Assembly: GCF_023698535.1 (NCBI RefSeq)
Contig: NZ_JALJCL010000008.1
Coordinates: forward strand, 124,001 to 188,000
DNA from: Halorientalis regularis
GTDB lineage: Archaea > Halobacteriota > Halobacteria > Halobacteriales > Haloarculaceae
DNA: 64,000 bases
Reading direction: 5' to 3'
The notes under the pieces are model-generated. The model saw only the letters and a list, made by a program, of their open reading frames with translations, did no database searches and was not told the DNA's origin. How positions within the stretch are numbered: position 1 is the stretch's first letter; every line of letters starts with the position of its first letter. Shown one piece after another: positions 18,613-27,862 of this stretch. The position numbers and the translations under genes are program-made.

Positions 18613-18876
18613 TCACTCGAAAACCTCGCTCTCGTCTTCCAGCATCTCGATGCCGCGAGCGATCTCCTCGGCCTCCTCGGGAAACAGTGCGATCTCGATC
18701 TCGTTGCCCGCCCCGTCTTCGAAGGCCAGTTTCACCCGTTTGTCACCGAACTCCCGCACGTCCACCCCGTCGACGTCGTACAGTTTCGCGGTCGCGTCCT
18801 TGTTCGCCGGCCCCACGTTCTTGATCGACCCCTCTTTGAGTTCGACCATGAACTCGTCGAGTTCCAGACTGAGCAT
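18613..18876 (-). CDS. Small conserved haloarchaeal protein
   Basis: 87 residues, acidic, with predicted strands MLSLELDEFMVELKEGSI, TAKLYDVDGVDVREFGDKRV and KLAFEDGAGNEIEIALFP, and a C-terminal helix EEAEEIARGIEMLEDE. It is probably a small beta sandwich or PH-like fold. It is followed 23 bases upstream-strand-wise by the Yip1 gene region. No known function. Confidence 0.72.
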   Translation of the reverse strand: MLSLELDEFMVELKEGSIKNVGPANKDATAKLYDVDGVDVREFGDKRVKLAFEDGAGNEIEIALFPEEAEEIARGIEMLEDESEVFE

Positions 18877-18899
18877 ACCGGGCGTTCGCCCGCCGACAA

Positions 18900-19511
18900 T
18901 TAAAACGGTATGGAGACGCCGGCGTCGGTCAGCACCGTACTCGCGGCCCCGAACCCGCGGAAGCCGTAGCCGAAGACGATGGCCGCCGGCACCGCGACGG
19001 CCGGCACTGCCTTCCAGTAGGGCAGGTCGTGGACCTCGGCCGTCCCGACGACGAGCAAGACGGCCCCGACCGCTGTGCAGGCTACCCGTAGTCCCGGAAT
19101 CGCCGGGCCGGCGAACACGCAGGGGGCGGTCGAGTACGCCAGGACCTGCACCGTCTCGCTGACGCCGCCACGGTTCGGTGCGGTCGCCATCAGGATCAGC
19201 GTCTGGAGCGCCGCCGTCAGGTGCAACGTCGCGGGCATCACGAGGACGACGGCGAGGGCGAGAAACAGGGCGCGGGAAGCGACCGGCTGACCGGCGACGA
19301 CCGGATAGACGTTCGTGATCAGTGCCAGCCGCGTCAGTTCCTCGATCAGGACGACGACGGCAGCGAAGATCAGCCCCGGGGCCTGGTCACCCGGCGCGAC
19401 ACCCGCCCGAAAGAACCGGCGGGGACGAACCAGTACCTCGGCCCACGCTCGCGCGAGCGCGAGCGGGCCGCGGTCCCGCCCGCCCGTCGGATTCTCGACC
19501 CACTGGGTCAC
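18900..19511 (-). CDS. Yip1-family membrane protein
   Basis: 203 residues. The N-terminal cytosolic segment RAWAEVLVRPRRFFRAGVAP is the typical start of prokaryotic Yip1-domain proteins. Five or six membrane helices follow (APGLIFAAVVVLIEELTRLA; RALFLALAVVLVMPATLHL; VLAYSTAPCVFAGPAIPGL). In archaea the role is unknown. Confidence 0.82.
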   Translation of the reverse strand: MTQWVENPTGGRDRGPLALARAWAEVLVRPRRFFRAGVAPGDQAPGLIFAAVVVLIEELTRLALITNVYPVVAGQPVASRALFLALAVVLVMPATLHLTAALQTLILMATAPNRGGVSETVQVLAYSTAPCVFAGPAIPGLRVACTAVGAVLLVVGTAEVHDLPYWKAVPAVAVPAAIVFGYGFRGFGAASTVLTDAGVSIPF

Positions 19512-19575
19512 ACCTGCAGTTGGGAGCGTCCGGGCTTGACGGTTGCGGGTTCCGATTGCGCTCGGTGACCGGCAC

Positions 19576-20166
19576 TCAGTCGTCCGCCCCGACGTTTTCC
19601 CTGCTCTCGAGACACGGCGGGTCGGGTTCGATGGTCGCGTACTCGACGGCGCGTTCGCCCAGCACCGCCACCCGGTCGGCCACCTGCTCGTCGACGAACC
19701 GCCAGTCCGAAGCGTCGCCCTCGAAGGCGTCGCTGGCTTTCGGAATCGCGGCCTGGTGTGGGAGCACCCACGCGTTCAGCGCGCGACAGACCGAGCGCAG
19801 GTGTTCCAGCGCGGTAATCGGAAAACTCCCGCCCGCCACCGCGAGCAGGCCGACGGTCTTGTTCTCGAACTCGTCGAACCCGCAGTAGTCGAGGGCGTTC
19901 TTCAGCGGCGTGGCGTAGGACCCGTGATAGACGGGCGTCCCGAGCAGGATGGCGTCCGCCTCGCGCACCCGGGCCGTGAACGCCGCCGCGCCACCGGCGT
20001 CGCTCGCGTCGGCGTCGTAGACGGGAAGATCCCACTCCCGGAGGTCGAGCAGTTCCGTCTCGCCGCCGGTCTCGGCGGCCCGATCGAGGGCGTGTCCGAG
20101 GCCTTTGCGAGTGTGGCTCTCCTCGCGGAGGCTCCCACAGATCGCGACGACGCATGGTCGTGACAT
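19576..20166 (-). CDS. NADPH-dependent FMN reductase family protein
   Basis: 196 residues from MSRPCVVAICGSLREESHT (ATG at 20166). The flavodoxin-like fold has the phosphate-binding GSLREESHTRKGL. The FMN and substrate loop is ADAILLGTPVYHGSYATPLKNALDY at about residues 70-94, and VGLLAVAGGSFPITALEHLR follows. The family reduces FMN, azo dyes, quinones or chromate; the physiological substrate is unknown. A TTAAAC box is just upstream. Confidence 0.9.
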   Translation of the reverse strand: MSRPCVVAICGSLREESHTRKGLGHALDRAAETGGETELLDLREWDLPVYDADASDAGGAAAFTARVREADAILLGTPVYHGSYATPLKNALDYCGFDEFENKTVGLLAVAGGSFPITALEHLRSVCRALNAWVLPHQAAIPKASDAFEGDASDWRFVDEQVADRVAVLGERAVEYATIEPDPPCLESRENVGADD

Positions 20167-20409
20167 ACCGGCCCAGTTGCACCGCGTGGAGTTAAACACC
20201 GGCCGGGTCGGGCGGGTCCGGGACCGTCTTCGGGGTGGTCCGTTGGGATCGAACACCGGTCGGCCCACTCACGGAGCCAGGGGACCGAGAGCGGGGTACT
20301 TGCTCGAGATCGGCGGCGGCTGGAGCGAGAGCCGGGAGGCACAGGTCGGTGGCGGCCCAGCGGTCGAGGATTGACAAGCACTATTGCGGCGCTACCCCTG
20401 GACAGGCGT

Positions 20410-21132
20410 ATGAAAACGGCCGTCCGCACGAACTTCGACGAGAGTGTCTCGGCGTACGACGCATACGAGCGCCGAACCGGCCGGTTCACCGCGCTCGCGC
20501 GGCTCCTCCGGGCGGAGATGCGCCGGCGGACCGACGCGTTCGACGCGATCCTCGACGCCGGAGCCGGAACGGGTATCAGCACCCGCGTGTTCGCCGACCG
20601 CGCCGCGCGGCCGGTCGCGCTCGATCTCAGCCACGAGATGGTTCGGCGGGTCGCGGTCGGCGAGCGTACTCAGGCCGACTTCGACAGCCTCCCCTTCACC
20701 GACGGGGCGTTCGACGCCGTGGCCTTCACCGCCTCGCTCTTTCTCACGCCCGAACCCGCGGCCGCGGCCCACGAGGCCGCGCGTGTCCTCCGTCCGGGCG
20801 GTGTGGTCGGGGCCGTCGCCCCGCTGGGCTGGGTGCGAGCCGACGGGACCGACGTGTTCGCCGACCTCGACCGGGAGTCCCGGTCGCCGGCCGACGCGGG
20901 CGCGGTTCGGACGGCGCTCGAAGACGCGTTCGCCGTCGAGACTGGTGTCTGGCGGTTCGCGACGACGGCGGAAGACGTGCGACAGTTTCACGCCATCCCG
21001 GCGATGGCGGCACGGCTCTACCCCGGGCTCCCGACCGAGGCCCGGGTCGAGCGAGCCAGCGAACTGCTGGCCGAGTTGGAGGGGACCCTCGAACAGCGGT
21101 GGCGGTGGGTCGTCGGCGTCACCGAGGAGTGA
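20410..21132 (+). CDS. Class I SAM-dependent methyltransferase (BioC/UbiE-like)
   Basis: 240 residues from the ATG at 20410 (MKTAVRTNFDESVSAYDAYE); a TTG 39 bases upstream is a weaker alternative. Motif I is ILDAGAGTGIST at about residues 46-57. The acidic end of strand 2 is VALDLSHEM. Motif post-II is ADFDSLPFTDGAFDAVAFTA and motif III is RVLRPGGVVGAVAPLG. The FDESVSAYDAYE opening resembles BioC/UbiE-type enzymes. The substrate is not determined. It converges on mutY. Confidence 0.85.
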   Translation: MKTAVRTNFDESVSAYDAYERRTGRFTALARLLRAEMRRRTDAFDAILDAGAGTGISTRVFADRAARPVALDLSHEMVRRVAVGERTQADFDSLPFTDGAFDAVAFTASLFLTPEPAAAAHEAARVLRPGGVVGAVAPLGWVRADGTDVFADLDRESRSPADAGAVRTALEDAFAVETGVWRFATTAEDVRQFHAIPAMAARLYPGLPTEARVERASELLAELEGTLEQRWRWVVGVTEE

Positions 21133-21141
21133 GTCCGCCGG

Positions 21142-22065
21142 CTACTTCCGGAGCCGGGCGACGGTATCGCCGTCGCGCTCGTCGACCGACACCAACCCGT
21201 CGTCGGCCAGATCCGCGAGGAGGCCGCGAAGCCACTCGCGACCGTACTCCCCATCTGGCACGTAGTCGACGCGGACTTTCGGCCCCAGGTCGTCGAGCGC
21301 GAGTTCCCGGTCGTCCTTGAGCGCGCTCACGACACGGCCGCGCATCTGCCGGCGGCTCCCCTCGAACTCGGGCTGAGTGGGCACGTCCGGCGCGGTGAAG
21401 TCGCCCGTCTCGTAGGCGTGACAGACCCCCCGCCAGGGACACCGCGCCGCGTCACACGAGGGCGTCTTCTCGCAGGCGACCCCCCCCAGTTCCATAATGG
21501 CGTTGTTCCAGACCCGGGACTGCCCCTCGGGCATGAGTTCCCGGGCTGCCCGTTCGAACTCGTCGTCGTCGTCGTCCACGTCGAAGGCGCGGTGGAGGAC
21601 GCGCTTGACGTTCGTGTCGACGACTGCATCCCCGTTGTTGAACGCGAACGAGGCCACCGCGTTGGCGGTGTAGGGACCGACGCCCATCAACTCGGAGAGT
21701 TCGTCGGGGTCTCGTGGGAACTCGCCGTCGTACTCGGTCAGGACCTGCTCGGCGGCCTCGTGGAGGTACTTCGCGCGGTTGTTGTAGCCGAGGCTGTGAC
21801 TGGTCCAGAATCCGACCACGTCCGCGCGGTCGGCCGCGGCCAAGTCGGCGACGGTCGGCCAGCGGTCGATGAAGGCCTCCCAGGCGTCGACCACGCGGTC
21901 GAGCTGGGTCTGCTGGCTCATCACCTCCGAAACAAGAATTTCGTAGGGGTCCTCGGTCCGCCGCCAGGGGTAGTCCCGATGGTCTCCCTCGTACCACTCG
22001 ATCAGCGCCGTCCTGACGGCCGTCTCGTCCACCCCGGACAGCGCCGCAGGGGCGTCCTCACTCAT
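21142..22065 (-). CDS. mutY: A/G-specific adenine DNA glycosylase
   Basis: 307 residues from MSEDAPAALSG (ATG at 22065; an in-frame GTG lies two codons upstream). The helix-hairpin-helix glycosylase core has SEVMSQQTQLDRV at about residues 46-58, the hairpin MGVGPYTANAVASFAF and the catalytic-Asp segment VDTNVKRVLHRAF. An iron-sulfur loop is formed by CEKTPSCDAARCPWRGVC. It removes adenine paired with 8-oxoguanine. No long MutT-like C-terminal domain is present, only a winged-helix-like tail. Confidence 0.93.
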   Translation of the reverse strand: MSEDAPAALSGVDETAVRTALIEWYEGDHRDYPWRRTEDPYEILVSEVMSQQTQLDRVVDAWEAFIDRWPTVADLAAADRADVVGFWTSHSLGYNNRAKYLHEAAEQVLTEYDGEFPRDPDELSELMGVGPYTANAVASFAFNNGDAVVDTNVKRVLHRAFDVDDDDDEFERAARELMPEGQSRVWNNAIMELGGVACEKTPSCDAARCPWRGVCHAYETGDFTAPDVPTQPEFEGSRRQMRGRVVSALKDDRELALDDLGPKVRVDYVPDGEYGREWLRGLLADLADDGLVSVDERDGDTVARLRK

Positions 22066-22131
22066 CGACACGACGTAGGGCCGATCTCCGCTTACGCGTG
22101 GCGGTTCGGGACCGGACCCGCCGCCGTCCGA

Positions 22132-22691
22132 TCAAGATTCACAGCACGAGCCCGCCGCGAACATCCCCTCGCAGCCGACCGTGACCTCGGCGCGGGCGAC
22201 CGCCGACACGTCGCCTTCGACCGACTTGCTGACGTTGATCGCCGCCGACTCGCCGGGCGCGACCTCGGTTCACTGGTCGTCCCGAACCCGGTGTTCGTCC
22301 CAATCTCCGCCCCGTCGGCGTCGTACAGCGCCAGGTCGTAGTTGTACTCGAAGACGTCCGTCGTCTGCTCGCCCGCGTTTCGGACGGTCGTCACGATGAC
22401 CACCTTGTCCTCGTTCCCACCCTGACGCTCCAGTCCGTCGACGACGAGCGGGCCGACGGTACTCTCCCCGGAAACCTCGATACCCCCGCTCGTCCGTGGG
22501 CCCGTGTCCGTCGGCGTTCCACTGTCCCCGTCACCGTCGCCCCCGTCGTCTCCGGCATCGGTCGACGTCCCGCTGGAGTCGCCAGCACAACCCGCGATTG
22601 CGCCAGTCGTCGCAACTCCCGCGGTCGCGAGCACTCGTCGCCGCGTGACCGATCCACCTCGTCGAGATTTCTCCGTTCGATTATCTGTCAT
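22132..22691 (-). pseudogene. Tat lipoprotein gene with frameshift near 22270
   Basis: The minus-strand frame from 22691 encodes a Tat signal (TRRRVLATAGVATTG) with lipobox IAGC, a Ser/Thr/Gly/Asp linker and a domain with VVIVTTVRNAGEQTTDVFEYN. After NTGFGTTS at about 22270 the codons turn Arg/Ser-rich and unnatural. The adjacent frame from that point reads VAPGESAAINVSKSVEG, then AVARAEVTVGCEGMFAAGSC, and stops at 22132. One missing base around 22268-22275 restores a single reading frame. It may be a true mutation or a sequencing error. The intact protein would be a secreted lipoprotein of about 185 residues. Confidence 0.8.
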
Positions 22692-22807
22692 AGTTACAAC
22701 GGTTAGTGAGCGTATATTGACACTTTGAATCGGGAAACGGTTCCGGCGGAGACGGGCGGTCGTGACCAGCCGAAAGGGGTTTCCTCGGGCATCGCCACGT
22801 TCCCGTC

Positions 22808-23134
22808 ATGAGCCTCGACGATCTCAAAGACGACGTGGAAGCCAATTACACGGACCTGGGCGAGTCCCTCGACGTGGACCTGGACCGGGAGACGCGAAAC
22901 GAACTCGCGATGCTCGTCGCCGCAATGGAGCCCGACGACGTGGGCGAACTGGTCCGGCGGGCCGTCCACATGCAGTTCCAGACCGCCGTCGAGACCGGGA
23001 ACCTCGATTTCCACCTCCGGAACGCCTACGACGTGACCTACGACGAGTACCTCTCCGGGATGACCTTCGAGGAGATGACCGGCGGTCAGTTCCCACAGCA
23101 ACAGCAGAAAGACGACCGACGGTACCAGTTCTAA
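22808..23134 (+). CDS. Haloarchaeal hypothetical protein
   Basis: 108 residues, all-helical by inspection: MSLDDLKDDVEANYTDLGES, RNELAMLVAAMEPDDVGELV, RRAVHMQFQTAVETG. The end is Gln-rich (QFPQQQQKDDRRYQF). It is reminiscent of small haloarchaeal DNA- or protein-associated helical proteins, but no domain is identified. Confidence 0.75.
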   Translation: MSLDDLKDDVEANYTDLGESLDVDLDRETRNELAMLVAAMEPDDVGELVRRAVHMQFQTAVETGNLDFHLRNAYDVTYDEYLSGMTFEEMTGGQFPQQQQKDDRRYQF

Positions 23135-23160
23135 TCGCTCGCTTCGCGGGGCGACGACTC

Positions 23161-23391
23161 CTACCCCGAATCGTCGGTTTCGGCCGTCAGCGACAGCTCC
23201 AGGCCCGCGCCACAGCTGTTACACTCACCGAGTCGGATCACGTCTTTCAACAACATATCCTTGAAACAGCAGGGACAGGAGATTCCCGTCAGCGGCCCCG
23301 ACATGAACTCGAACGTGTTGTTCTGCGTGACCGCGAACTCCTGTACCCGCGGCCCGGCACCGTCGTCCGTTCCGGCTGGTTCCGAAGACAT
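23161..23391 (-). CDS. Small zinc-ribbon-like protein
   Basis: 76 residues from MSSEPAGTDDGAG (ATG at 23391). Two cysteine pairs in CPCC and CNSC (about residues 39-42 and 57-60) are consistent with a zinc ribbon, separated by FKDMLLKDVIRLGE. An AT-rich TATA-like element lies 23-32 bases upstream. It is adjacent to the aminotransferase gene. The function is unknown. Confidence 0.72.
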   Translation of the reverse strand: MSSEPAGTDDGAGPRVQEFAVTQNNTFEFMSGPLTGISCPCCFKDMLLKDVIRLGECNSCGAGLELSLTAETDDSG

Positions 23392-23463
23392 GGGTAATGG
23401 TACCACACCACACTATGTAAATGTTCGTCAGACTTCGGGACCGAACCGGCAACAGGTGCCGGA

Positions 23464-24792
23464 TCAACTGGCGGCGTCCACGGCCGCTCCCAGCAGGCTC
23501 GCACCGAGGTCGATCTCCCGTTCGGTCACGTCCAGCGGCGGGAGGACTCTGAGCGTCTTTCGGCCACAGCCCAGCGTGAGCAGGCCGCGAGCGAAGGCCG
23601 CGTCCATCACGTCGTCGCGGCGCGTTTTCGTATCGAATTCGACGGCCAGCATGAGCCCCTTGCCGCGCACGTCGGTCACCGCGGACCCGCCGTCGAACGT
23701 CTCCCGGAACTGGCGCCCCCGCTCGCGGGCGTTGCCCGTGAGTCCTTGCTCCCGGATCACGTCGATGGTGATCGCCCCCTGTGCGCAGGCCAGCAGGTCG
23801 CCCGCGCCCCAAGTGGAGGAGAGTCGGCTCTCCGCGTCGGGGAACACGTCCTCGCTGGCGATGGTCGCGCCCACGCGGAGAGCCTTGGCCGCCGCGATCA
23901 CGTCCGGGTCGAACGGGTAGTGATCCGACGCCCAGAACGTCCCCGTGCGCCCCATCCCCGACTGGATCTCGTCGGCCACCAGCAGGAGGTCGTGGTCGTC
24001 GACGACCGCCGCCAGCTCCGCGACGAACGCGTCGCTGGGGAACCGATAACCACCCTCGCCCTGCACCGGTTCGACGATGACGTAGGCCACTTCCTCGGGG
24101 TTCACGTACCCGCCGGGCCCGAGCATCCGCCGGAGCCGCGATCCGTCCTCGACGAAGAACCCACACCCGCAACTCCCCGGATCACAGGTCCGGTCGGTAC
24201 AGAAGGGCACGTCGTGGACGGCCGAGATTTCGGGAAACCGCCGCCGATAGACCTCTTTCGACCGGTTGAGCGAGAGCGCGCCGAGCGTCCGGCCGTGGAA
24301 GGCCCCCTCGAACGTGATCGCGTACTTCCCGGCGGTGTGGTCGTAGCTGATCTTGATGGCGTTCTCGACCGCCTCCGCGCCGCTGTTCGAGAGGAAGACG
24401 GTGTCCATGCCGTAGTGGTCGGACACGTCGACGAGCCGGTCCATCAGGTCCGCCGGGCCGGGGATCGGCGCGTCGCCCGGCGGGCCGCTGGCCGCGTAGA
24501 AGTCCTGGCCGGCGATCTTCGTGGGATCGGTCAGGTCGAACTCGTCGAGGCGCTCCCGGAGGGTCGGGTTGTCGTAGCCAAGCGGTGCCGCCCCGACGTG
24601 GGCGGTGAAGTCCATCAGGACGTTGCCGTCCACGTCCGTACAGAACGGGCCGGCCGCTGGTGCCGTATGGTCCCAGACGAACTCGTAGACGTACGTACTC
24701 GGCGCGGCCGTCTCGTGGTGGTCGGCCACCTGTTTCCGCGCGCGCTCGCCAGGCAGCTTCTCGACCTGCGGCTCGACGCTGTCCCGGTCCAT
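23464..24792 (-). CDS. Class III PLP aminotransferase (4-aminobutyrate/racemase-like)
   Basis: 442 residues. TVFLSNSGAEAVENAIKIS is the cofactor-phosphate region (about residues 131-149). AITFEGAFHGRTLGALSLN follows, with LLLVADEIQSGMGRTGTFWA holding the Asp that contacts pyridine N, and the Schiff-base lysine in AAAKALRVGATIAS. A cysteine-rich insert CTDRTCDPGSCGCGFF is distinctive. The N-terminus with GERARKQVADHHETAAPSTY resembles archaeal amino-acid racemase/GABA aminotransferase relatives. The exact substrate is unknown. A TATTTATCGG box lies 22-31 bases upstream. Confidence 0.88.
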   Translation of the reverse strand: MDRDSVEPQVEKLPGERARKQVADHHETAAPSTYVYEFVWDHTAPAAGPFCTDVDGNVLMDFTAHVGAAPLGYDNPTLRERLDEFDLTDPTKIAGQDFYAASGPPGDAPIPGPADLMDRLVDVSDHYGMDTVFLSNSGAEAVENAIKISYDHTAGKYAITFEGAFHGRTLGALSLNRSKEVYRRRFPEISAVHDVPFCTDRTCDPGSCGCGFFVEDGSRLRRMLGPGGYVNPEEVAYVIVEPVQGEGGYRFPSDAFVAELAAVVDDHDLLLVADEIQSGMGRTGTFWASDHYPFDPDVIAAAKALRVGATIASEDVFPDAESRLSSTWGAGDLLACAQGAITIDVIREQGLTGNARERGRQFRETFDGGSAVTDVRGKGLMLAVEFDTKTRRDDVMDAAFARGLLTLGCGRKTLRVLPPLDVTEREIDLGASLLGAAVDAAS

Positions 24793-24876
24793 GACTCCAG
24801 TTCGGTTGCCGATCCGATAAATAATTCGTCCGGTTTCGGCAACCTTTGCAGACCCCGTCGTCCCCTCGGGCGGTCG

Positions 24877-26145
24877 TCAGGCTGCCGTCGCGACCGTCAC
24901 GAGCGTCGCCCCGAGCATGAGCGCGAGGCTCCAGGCGGCGACTCGATACGCGAACTGCCGGTTCGGGCTGGCGACGGTCAGACCCGCCTTGACGAGGATG
25001 CTCGCAGCCGTCGCGAGCAGGATGGCGAACACCGCCTCCGGGCCGGTGAGCGAGCCACCGCGATACAGGATGACGGCAGAAGTCGTCGCGCCCGCGCTGG
25101 ACACGAACCCCGAGATGGCCGCCGTCGCGTAGAACCCGGCGGTGCCGAACAGCTGGCGTGCGACGCTCCCGGCCAGCACGATCAACAGGAAGACGACGCC
25201 GAACCCGAGCGCCCGGCGCAGGGAGAACGGACTCTGGAGGTCGACGTCGACGGACTCGCGCCAGTCGGCGGTGTAGGCAGCGACCGCGACGCTCCCGAGG
25301 ATCACGGCCCCCAGCGGGACGACCGCACCCAGCAGGATCCCCGACTGGATCGTGAAGACGAGGGCGATGACGAGGTTCCGGAGGGCCATCGCCGCGTCGG
25401 CCAGCAACACGGCGGCCACCGCGTAGGAGGTCGCCCGGTCGTGCTGGCGGACGTGATCGAGCATCGTCCCGACCACGGCCGTCGAGGAGGCCAGCCCGCC
25501 GAAAAAGCCCGTCACGGCGATCCCGCGACTGCCGTAGGTCTGGACGATGGCGTAGTTGACGATCCCGATGCCCGCCACGGTCACCACCATCAGCCAGACG
25601 ACACGGGGTTCGAGCGACACAGTGAGGCCGGCGGCCGTGAAGCTCCGTGACCCCGCCGGCAAGAGGGGATACACCACGAACGCGAGGATGGCGAACTCAG
25701 TCGCCGACCGCAACTCCTGGCGGGAGAGTCCCCACGCGAAGCTGTGGAGTTCCCGCTTGAGGACCAGCAACAGCGACGACACCACGGCTACCGTGACGCC
25801 CTCGACGAGGTACCCCTCGGCGACCAGCGCCCCGACGCCGTACGCGACGAGCATCGAGACCGAGGTCGTCAGCGAGAGCCCCTGTTCCGCCGTCAACAGC
25901 CCCTCGACCGCGAGGACGACACCCTGCACGACCACCAGCACGGCACCGGCGACCAGCAGGAGTTCCATCCCGAGCACGGTGAAGACAGCACCGAGCAGAC
26001 TGATGAGCGCGAACGTCCGGATGCCGGCCGTCTTCTGTGCCCACTCCCGCTCCAGCCCGAGGAACATCCCCAGGGCCGCTGCCAGCACGAGCCGCGTCAC
26101 CTCGGCGTCCAGCGGCGCGGGAATCGTCTGCAAAACGGGACTCAC
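24877..26145 (-). CDS. MgtC/SapB-DUF4010 family membrane protein
   Basis: 422 residues, GTG start. The MgtC signature GLEREWAQKTAGIRTFALIS is at about residues 30-49. About twelve membrane helices follow; the second half from TAAGLTVSLEPRVVWLMVV is the DUF4010 part. Such proteins are linked to magnesium or membrane-stress physiology in bacteria; the archaeal role is unproved. The TATA-like GTTTAAAC at 26169 is 24-31 bases before the GTG, supporting this start. Confidence 0.87.
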   Translation of the reverse strand: MSPVLQTIPAPLDAEVTRLVLAAALGMFLGLEREWAQKTAGIRTFALISLLGAVFTVLGMELLLVAGAVLVVVQGVVLAVEGLLTAEQGLSLTTSVSMLVAYGVGALVAEGYLVEGVTVAVVSSLLLVLKRELHSFAWGLSRQELRSATEFAILAFVVYPLLPAGSRSFTAAGLTVSLEPRVVWLMVVTVAGIGIVNYAIVQTYGSRGIAVTGFFGGLASSTAVVGTMLDHVRQHDRATSYAVAAVLLADAAMALRNLVIALVFTIQSGILLGAVVPLGAVILGSVAVAAYTADWRESVDVDLQSPFSLRRALGFGVVFLLIVLAGSVARQLFGTAGFYATAAISGFVSSAGATTSAVILYRGGSLTGPEAVFAILLATAASILVKAGLTVASPNRQFAYRVAAWSLALMLGATLVTVATAA

Positions 26146-26168
26146 CCCTTACTGTACGCCCTTGATCG

Positions 26169-26176
26169 GTTTAAAC
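26169..26176 (-). promoter_or_regulatory. TATA-like box for gene starting at 26145
   Basis: GTTTAAAC, 24-31 bases before the GTG start. It decides that start and implies a leaderless transcript. Confidence 0.6.
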
Positions 26177-26211
26177 ACCACGCCAGATACCACCGCTACC
26201 CTCCGGGGTTG

Positions 26212-26219
26212 TTATTAGG
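26212..26219 (+). promoter_or_regulatory. TATA-like box for gene at 26240
   Basis: TTATTAGG lies 21-28 bases before the ATG at 26240. Confidence 0.6.
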
Positions 26220-26239
26220 TACGCTACAAAAAAGGGGAT

Positions 26240-27466
26240 ATGGTCGATTTCGACGTCGACCGGACGCGAGCGTTCTGGTGGGGTCTCGCGGCCGTGTTCG
26301 GTGTGACCGTCGCCTACGTCGTACACACGTTCATCGGGACATTCGTGTTCGCCATCTTCATTTACTACGCGACGCGGCCGGCGTACAAGCGCATTGGGCG
26401 GCGCATCCGGCGGCGCAGTATCGCTGCCGCCCTCTCGCTTGCCGTCTTCGCACTCCCAGCCGTCGCCTTGCTCGCGTACACCATCGCCATCGCCCTCCAG
26501 GAACTCAACAACCTCGACGGGCAGCAACTCGGTCCGGTAATGGGGCTAATCGAACCGTATGCCAACGTGTCGGAGATCGTCGAGAACCCCGCAACTCTGG
26601 TCGATCAGGCGAGTGTCGAGACCGCACAGAGTACGTTGTTCGCCGCGCTCGAGTACATCGGTTTCATCGGGAACGGCCTGCTCCACCTGTTCGTCATGTT
26701 CGCGCTCGCGTACTACATGCTCAAAGACGGCAGTCGCCTGTCGCGCTGGTTCCTCAAGTTCGGCGACGACCGCGGTGTCCTGGAAACGTACGCCAGGGCG
26801 GTCGACCAGGACTTCGCGAGCATCTTCTTCGGCAACATCCTCAACGCCATCGTCACCGGCGCGATCGGCGCGATTTCGTTCAACCTGCTCAACCTGGTGG
26901 GCCCGCAGAGTCTCCAGATCCCCTACCCCGCTTTGTTGGGCGTCCTCACTGGCGTCGCGAGTCTCATCCCCGTCGTGGGCATGAAGATCGTCTACGTCCC
27001 GATGCTGGGGCATCTCGGCTATGCGGCGTATCTCCAGGACGGTGGGTTCGGCTTCGTCGCGCTCGTCGCCGGCGTGACCATCGTTATCGTCGACCTGTTG
27101 CCCGATTTCGTCCTCCGACCGTACGTCTCCGGCCGGAACCTGCACATCGGACTGGTGATGTTCGCGTACATCCTCGGTCCCCTGCTCTTTGGCTGGCACG
27201 GCATCTTCCTCGGCCCGATCATCCTCGTACTGGTCTTTCACTTCGCGCGAATCGTCCTCCCGGAACTGCTCGCAGGCACGACGATCCGCCCCGTCGCAGT
27301 CGATCCGACGTACCTGACGCAAACGGAGACGACCGCGCCACCGGACGGTACGGAACCTGGCGTCACCGACGGCGGCCCCCACGACGACGCCGAACGCTCC
27401 GCGGACGACCAGCAAGAGAGCGATTCCACCGACGCTGACAGCGACGACACGCGAGCGGACAGGTAA
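26240..27466 (+). CDS. AI-2E/PerM-family transporter
   Basis: 408 residues with about eight membrane helices: FWWGLAAVFGVTVAYVVHTF, GTFVFAIFIYYATRPAYKRI, AAALSLAVFALPAVALLAYT, and so on. The ATRPAYKRIGRRIRRR segment and the C-terminal block LPDFVLRPYVSGRNLHI are typical of the AI-2E exporter family (TC 2.A.86). In archaea autoinducer-2 is not the likely substrate; ions or sodium/proton antiport are alternatives. A disordered acidic tail of about 55 residues ends the protein. Confidence 0.88.
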   Translation: MVDFDVDRTRAFWWGLAAVFGVTVAYVVHTFIGTFVFAIFIYYATRPAYKRIGRRIRRRSIAAALSLAVFALPAVALLAYTIAIALQELNNLDGQQLGPVMGLIEPYANVSEIVENPATLVDQASVETAQSTLFAALEYIGFIGNGLLHLFVMFALAYYMLKDGSRLSRWFLKFGDDRGVLETYARAVDQDFASIFFGNILNAIVTGAIGAISFNLLNLVGPQSLQIPYPALLGVLTGVASLIPVVGMKIVYVPMLGHLGYAAYLQDGGFGFVALVAGVTIVIVDLLPDFVLRPYVSGRNLHIGLVMFAYILGPLLFGWHGIFLGPIILVLVFHFARIVLPELLAGTTIRPVAVDPTYLTQTETTAPPDGTEPGVTDGGPHDDAERSADDQQESDSTDADSDDTRADR

Positions 27467-27541
27467 CTCGAACTACGAAAACAGGGATACTGATCGGCCT
27501 CAGGTCCGACAGATCCGTGACCCGCCACCACGCCAGCCGTC

Positions 27542-27832
27542 TCAGAGGTCGACGTACTGTTCTTCCCACTCGCGCCGGGCGTCGATCTCCCGGCGGCCGC
27601 GCCGGGTCAGGCTGTAGTAGTTCGTCCGCCTGTCGCGTTGCCCCTTCTCGACCAGGCCCTTGTCGACGAGCGTGTCGAGATTCGGGTAGAGGCGACCGTG
27701 ATGGATCTCCTTCTCGTAGTACTCCTCGAGTTCCTCCTTGATTGCCAACCCGTGTGGCTCATCCCGGCCGGCGATGACGTACAGCAGGTCACGCTGGAAT
27801 CCTGTCAGGTCGTACATCGGTAATGTCCACAT
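27542..27832 (-). CDS. PadR-family transcriptional regulator
   Basis: 96 residues from MWTLPMYDLTGFQRDLLYVI. A winged helix: DEPHGLAIKEELEEYY is the PadR helix pair, HGRLYPNLDTLVDKGLVEKG the recognition helix and wing, and RRTNYYSLTRRGRREI the second wing. No C-terminal dimerisation extension. An AT-rich TATA box (27851-27862) suits a leaderless start at 27832. The target is unknown. Confidence 0.9.
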   Translation of the reverse strand: MWTLPMYDLTGFQRDLLYVIAGRDEPHGLAIKEELEEYYEKEIHHGRLYPNLDTLVDKGLVEKGQRDRRTNYYSLTRRGRREIDARREWEEQYVDL

Positions 27833-27850
27833 CTAAGTTACTGTCGGAAT

Positions 27851-27862
27851 ATCATAAATATA
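27851..27862 (-). promoter_or_regulatory. TATA box for padR-family gene
   Basis: TATATTTATGAT on the minus strand is 19-30 bases before the ATG at 27832. Confidence 0.6.

Noticed and set aside
20371..20410. TTG at 20371 as the start of the methyltransferase
   Set aside because: ATG at 20410 gives a normal-length N-terminus for this fold; TTG is rare and not supported by spacing.
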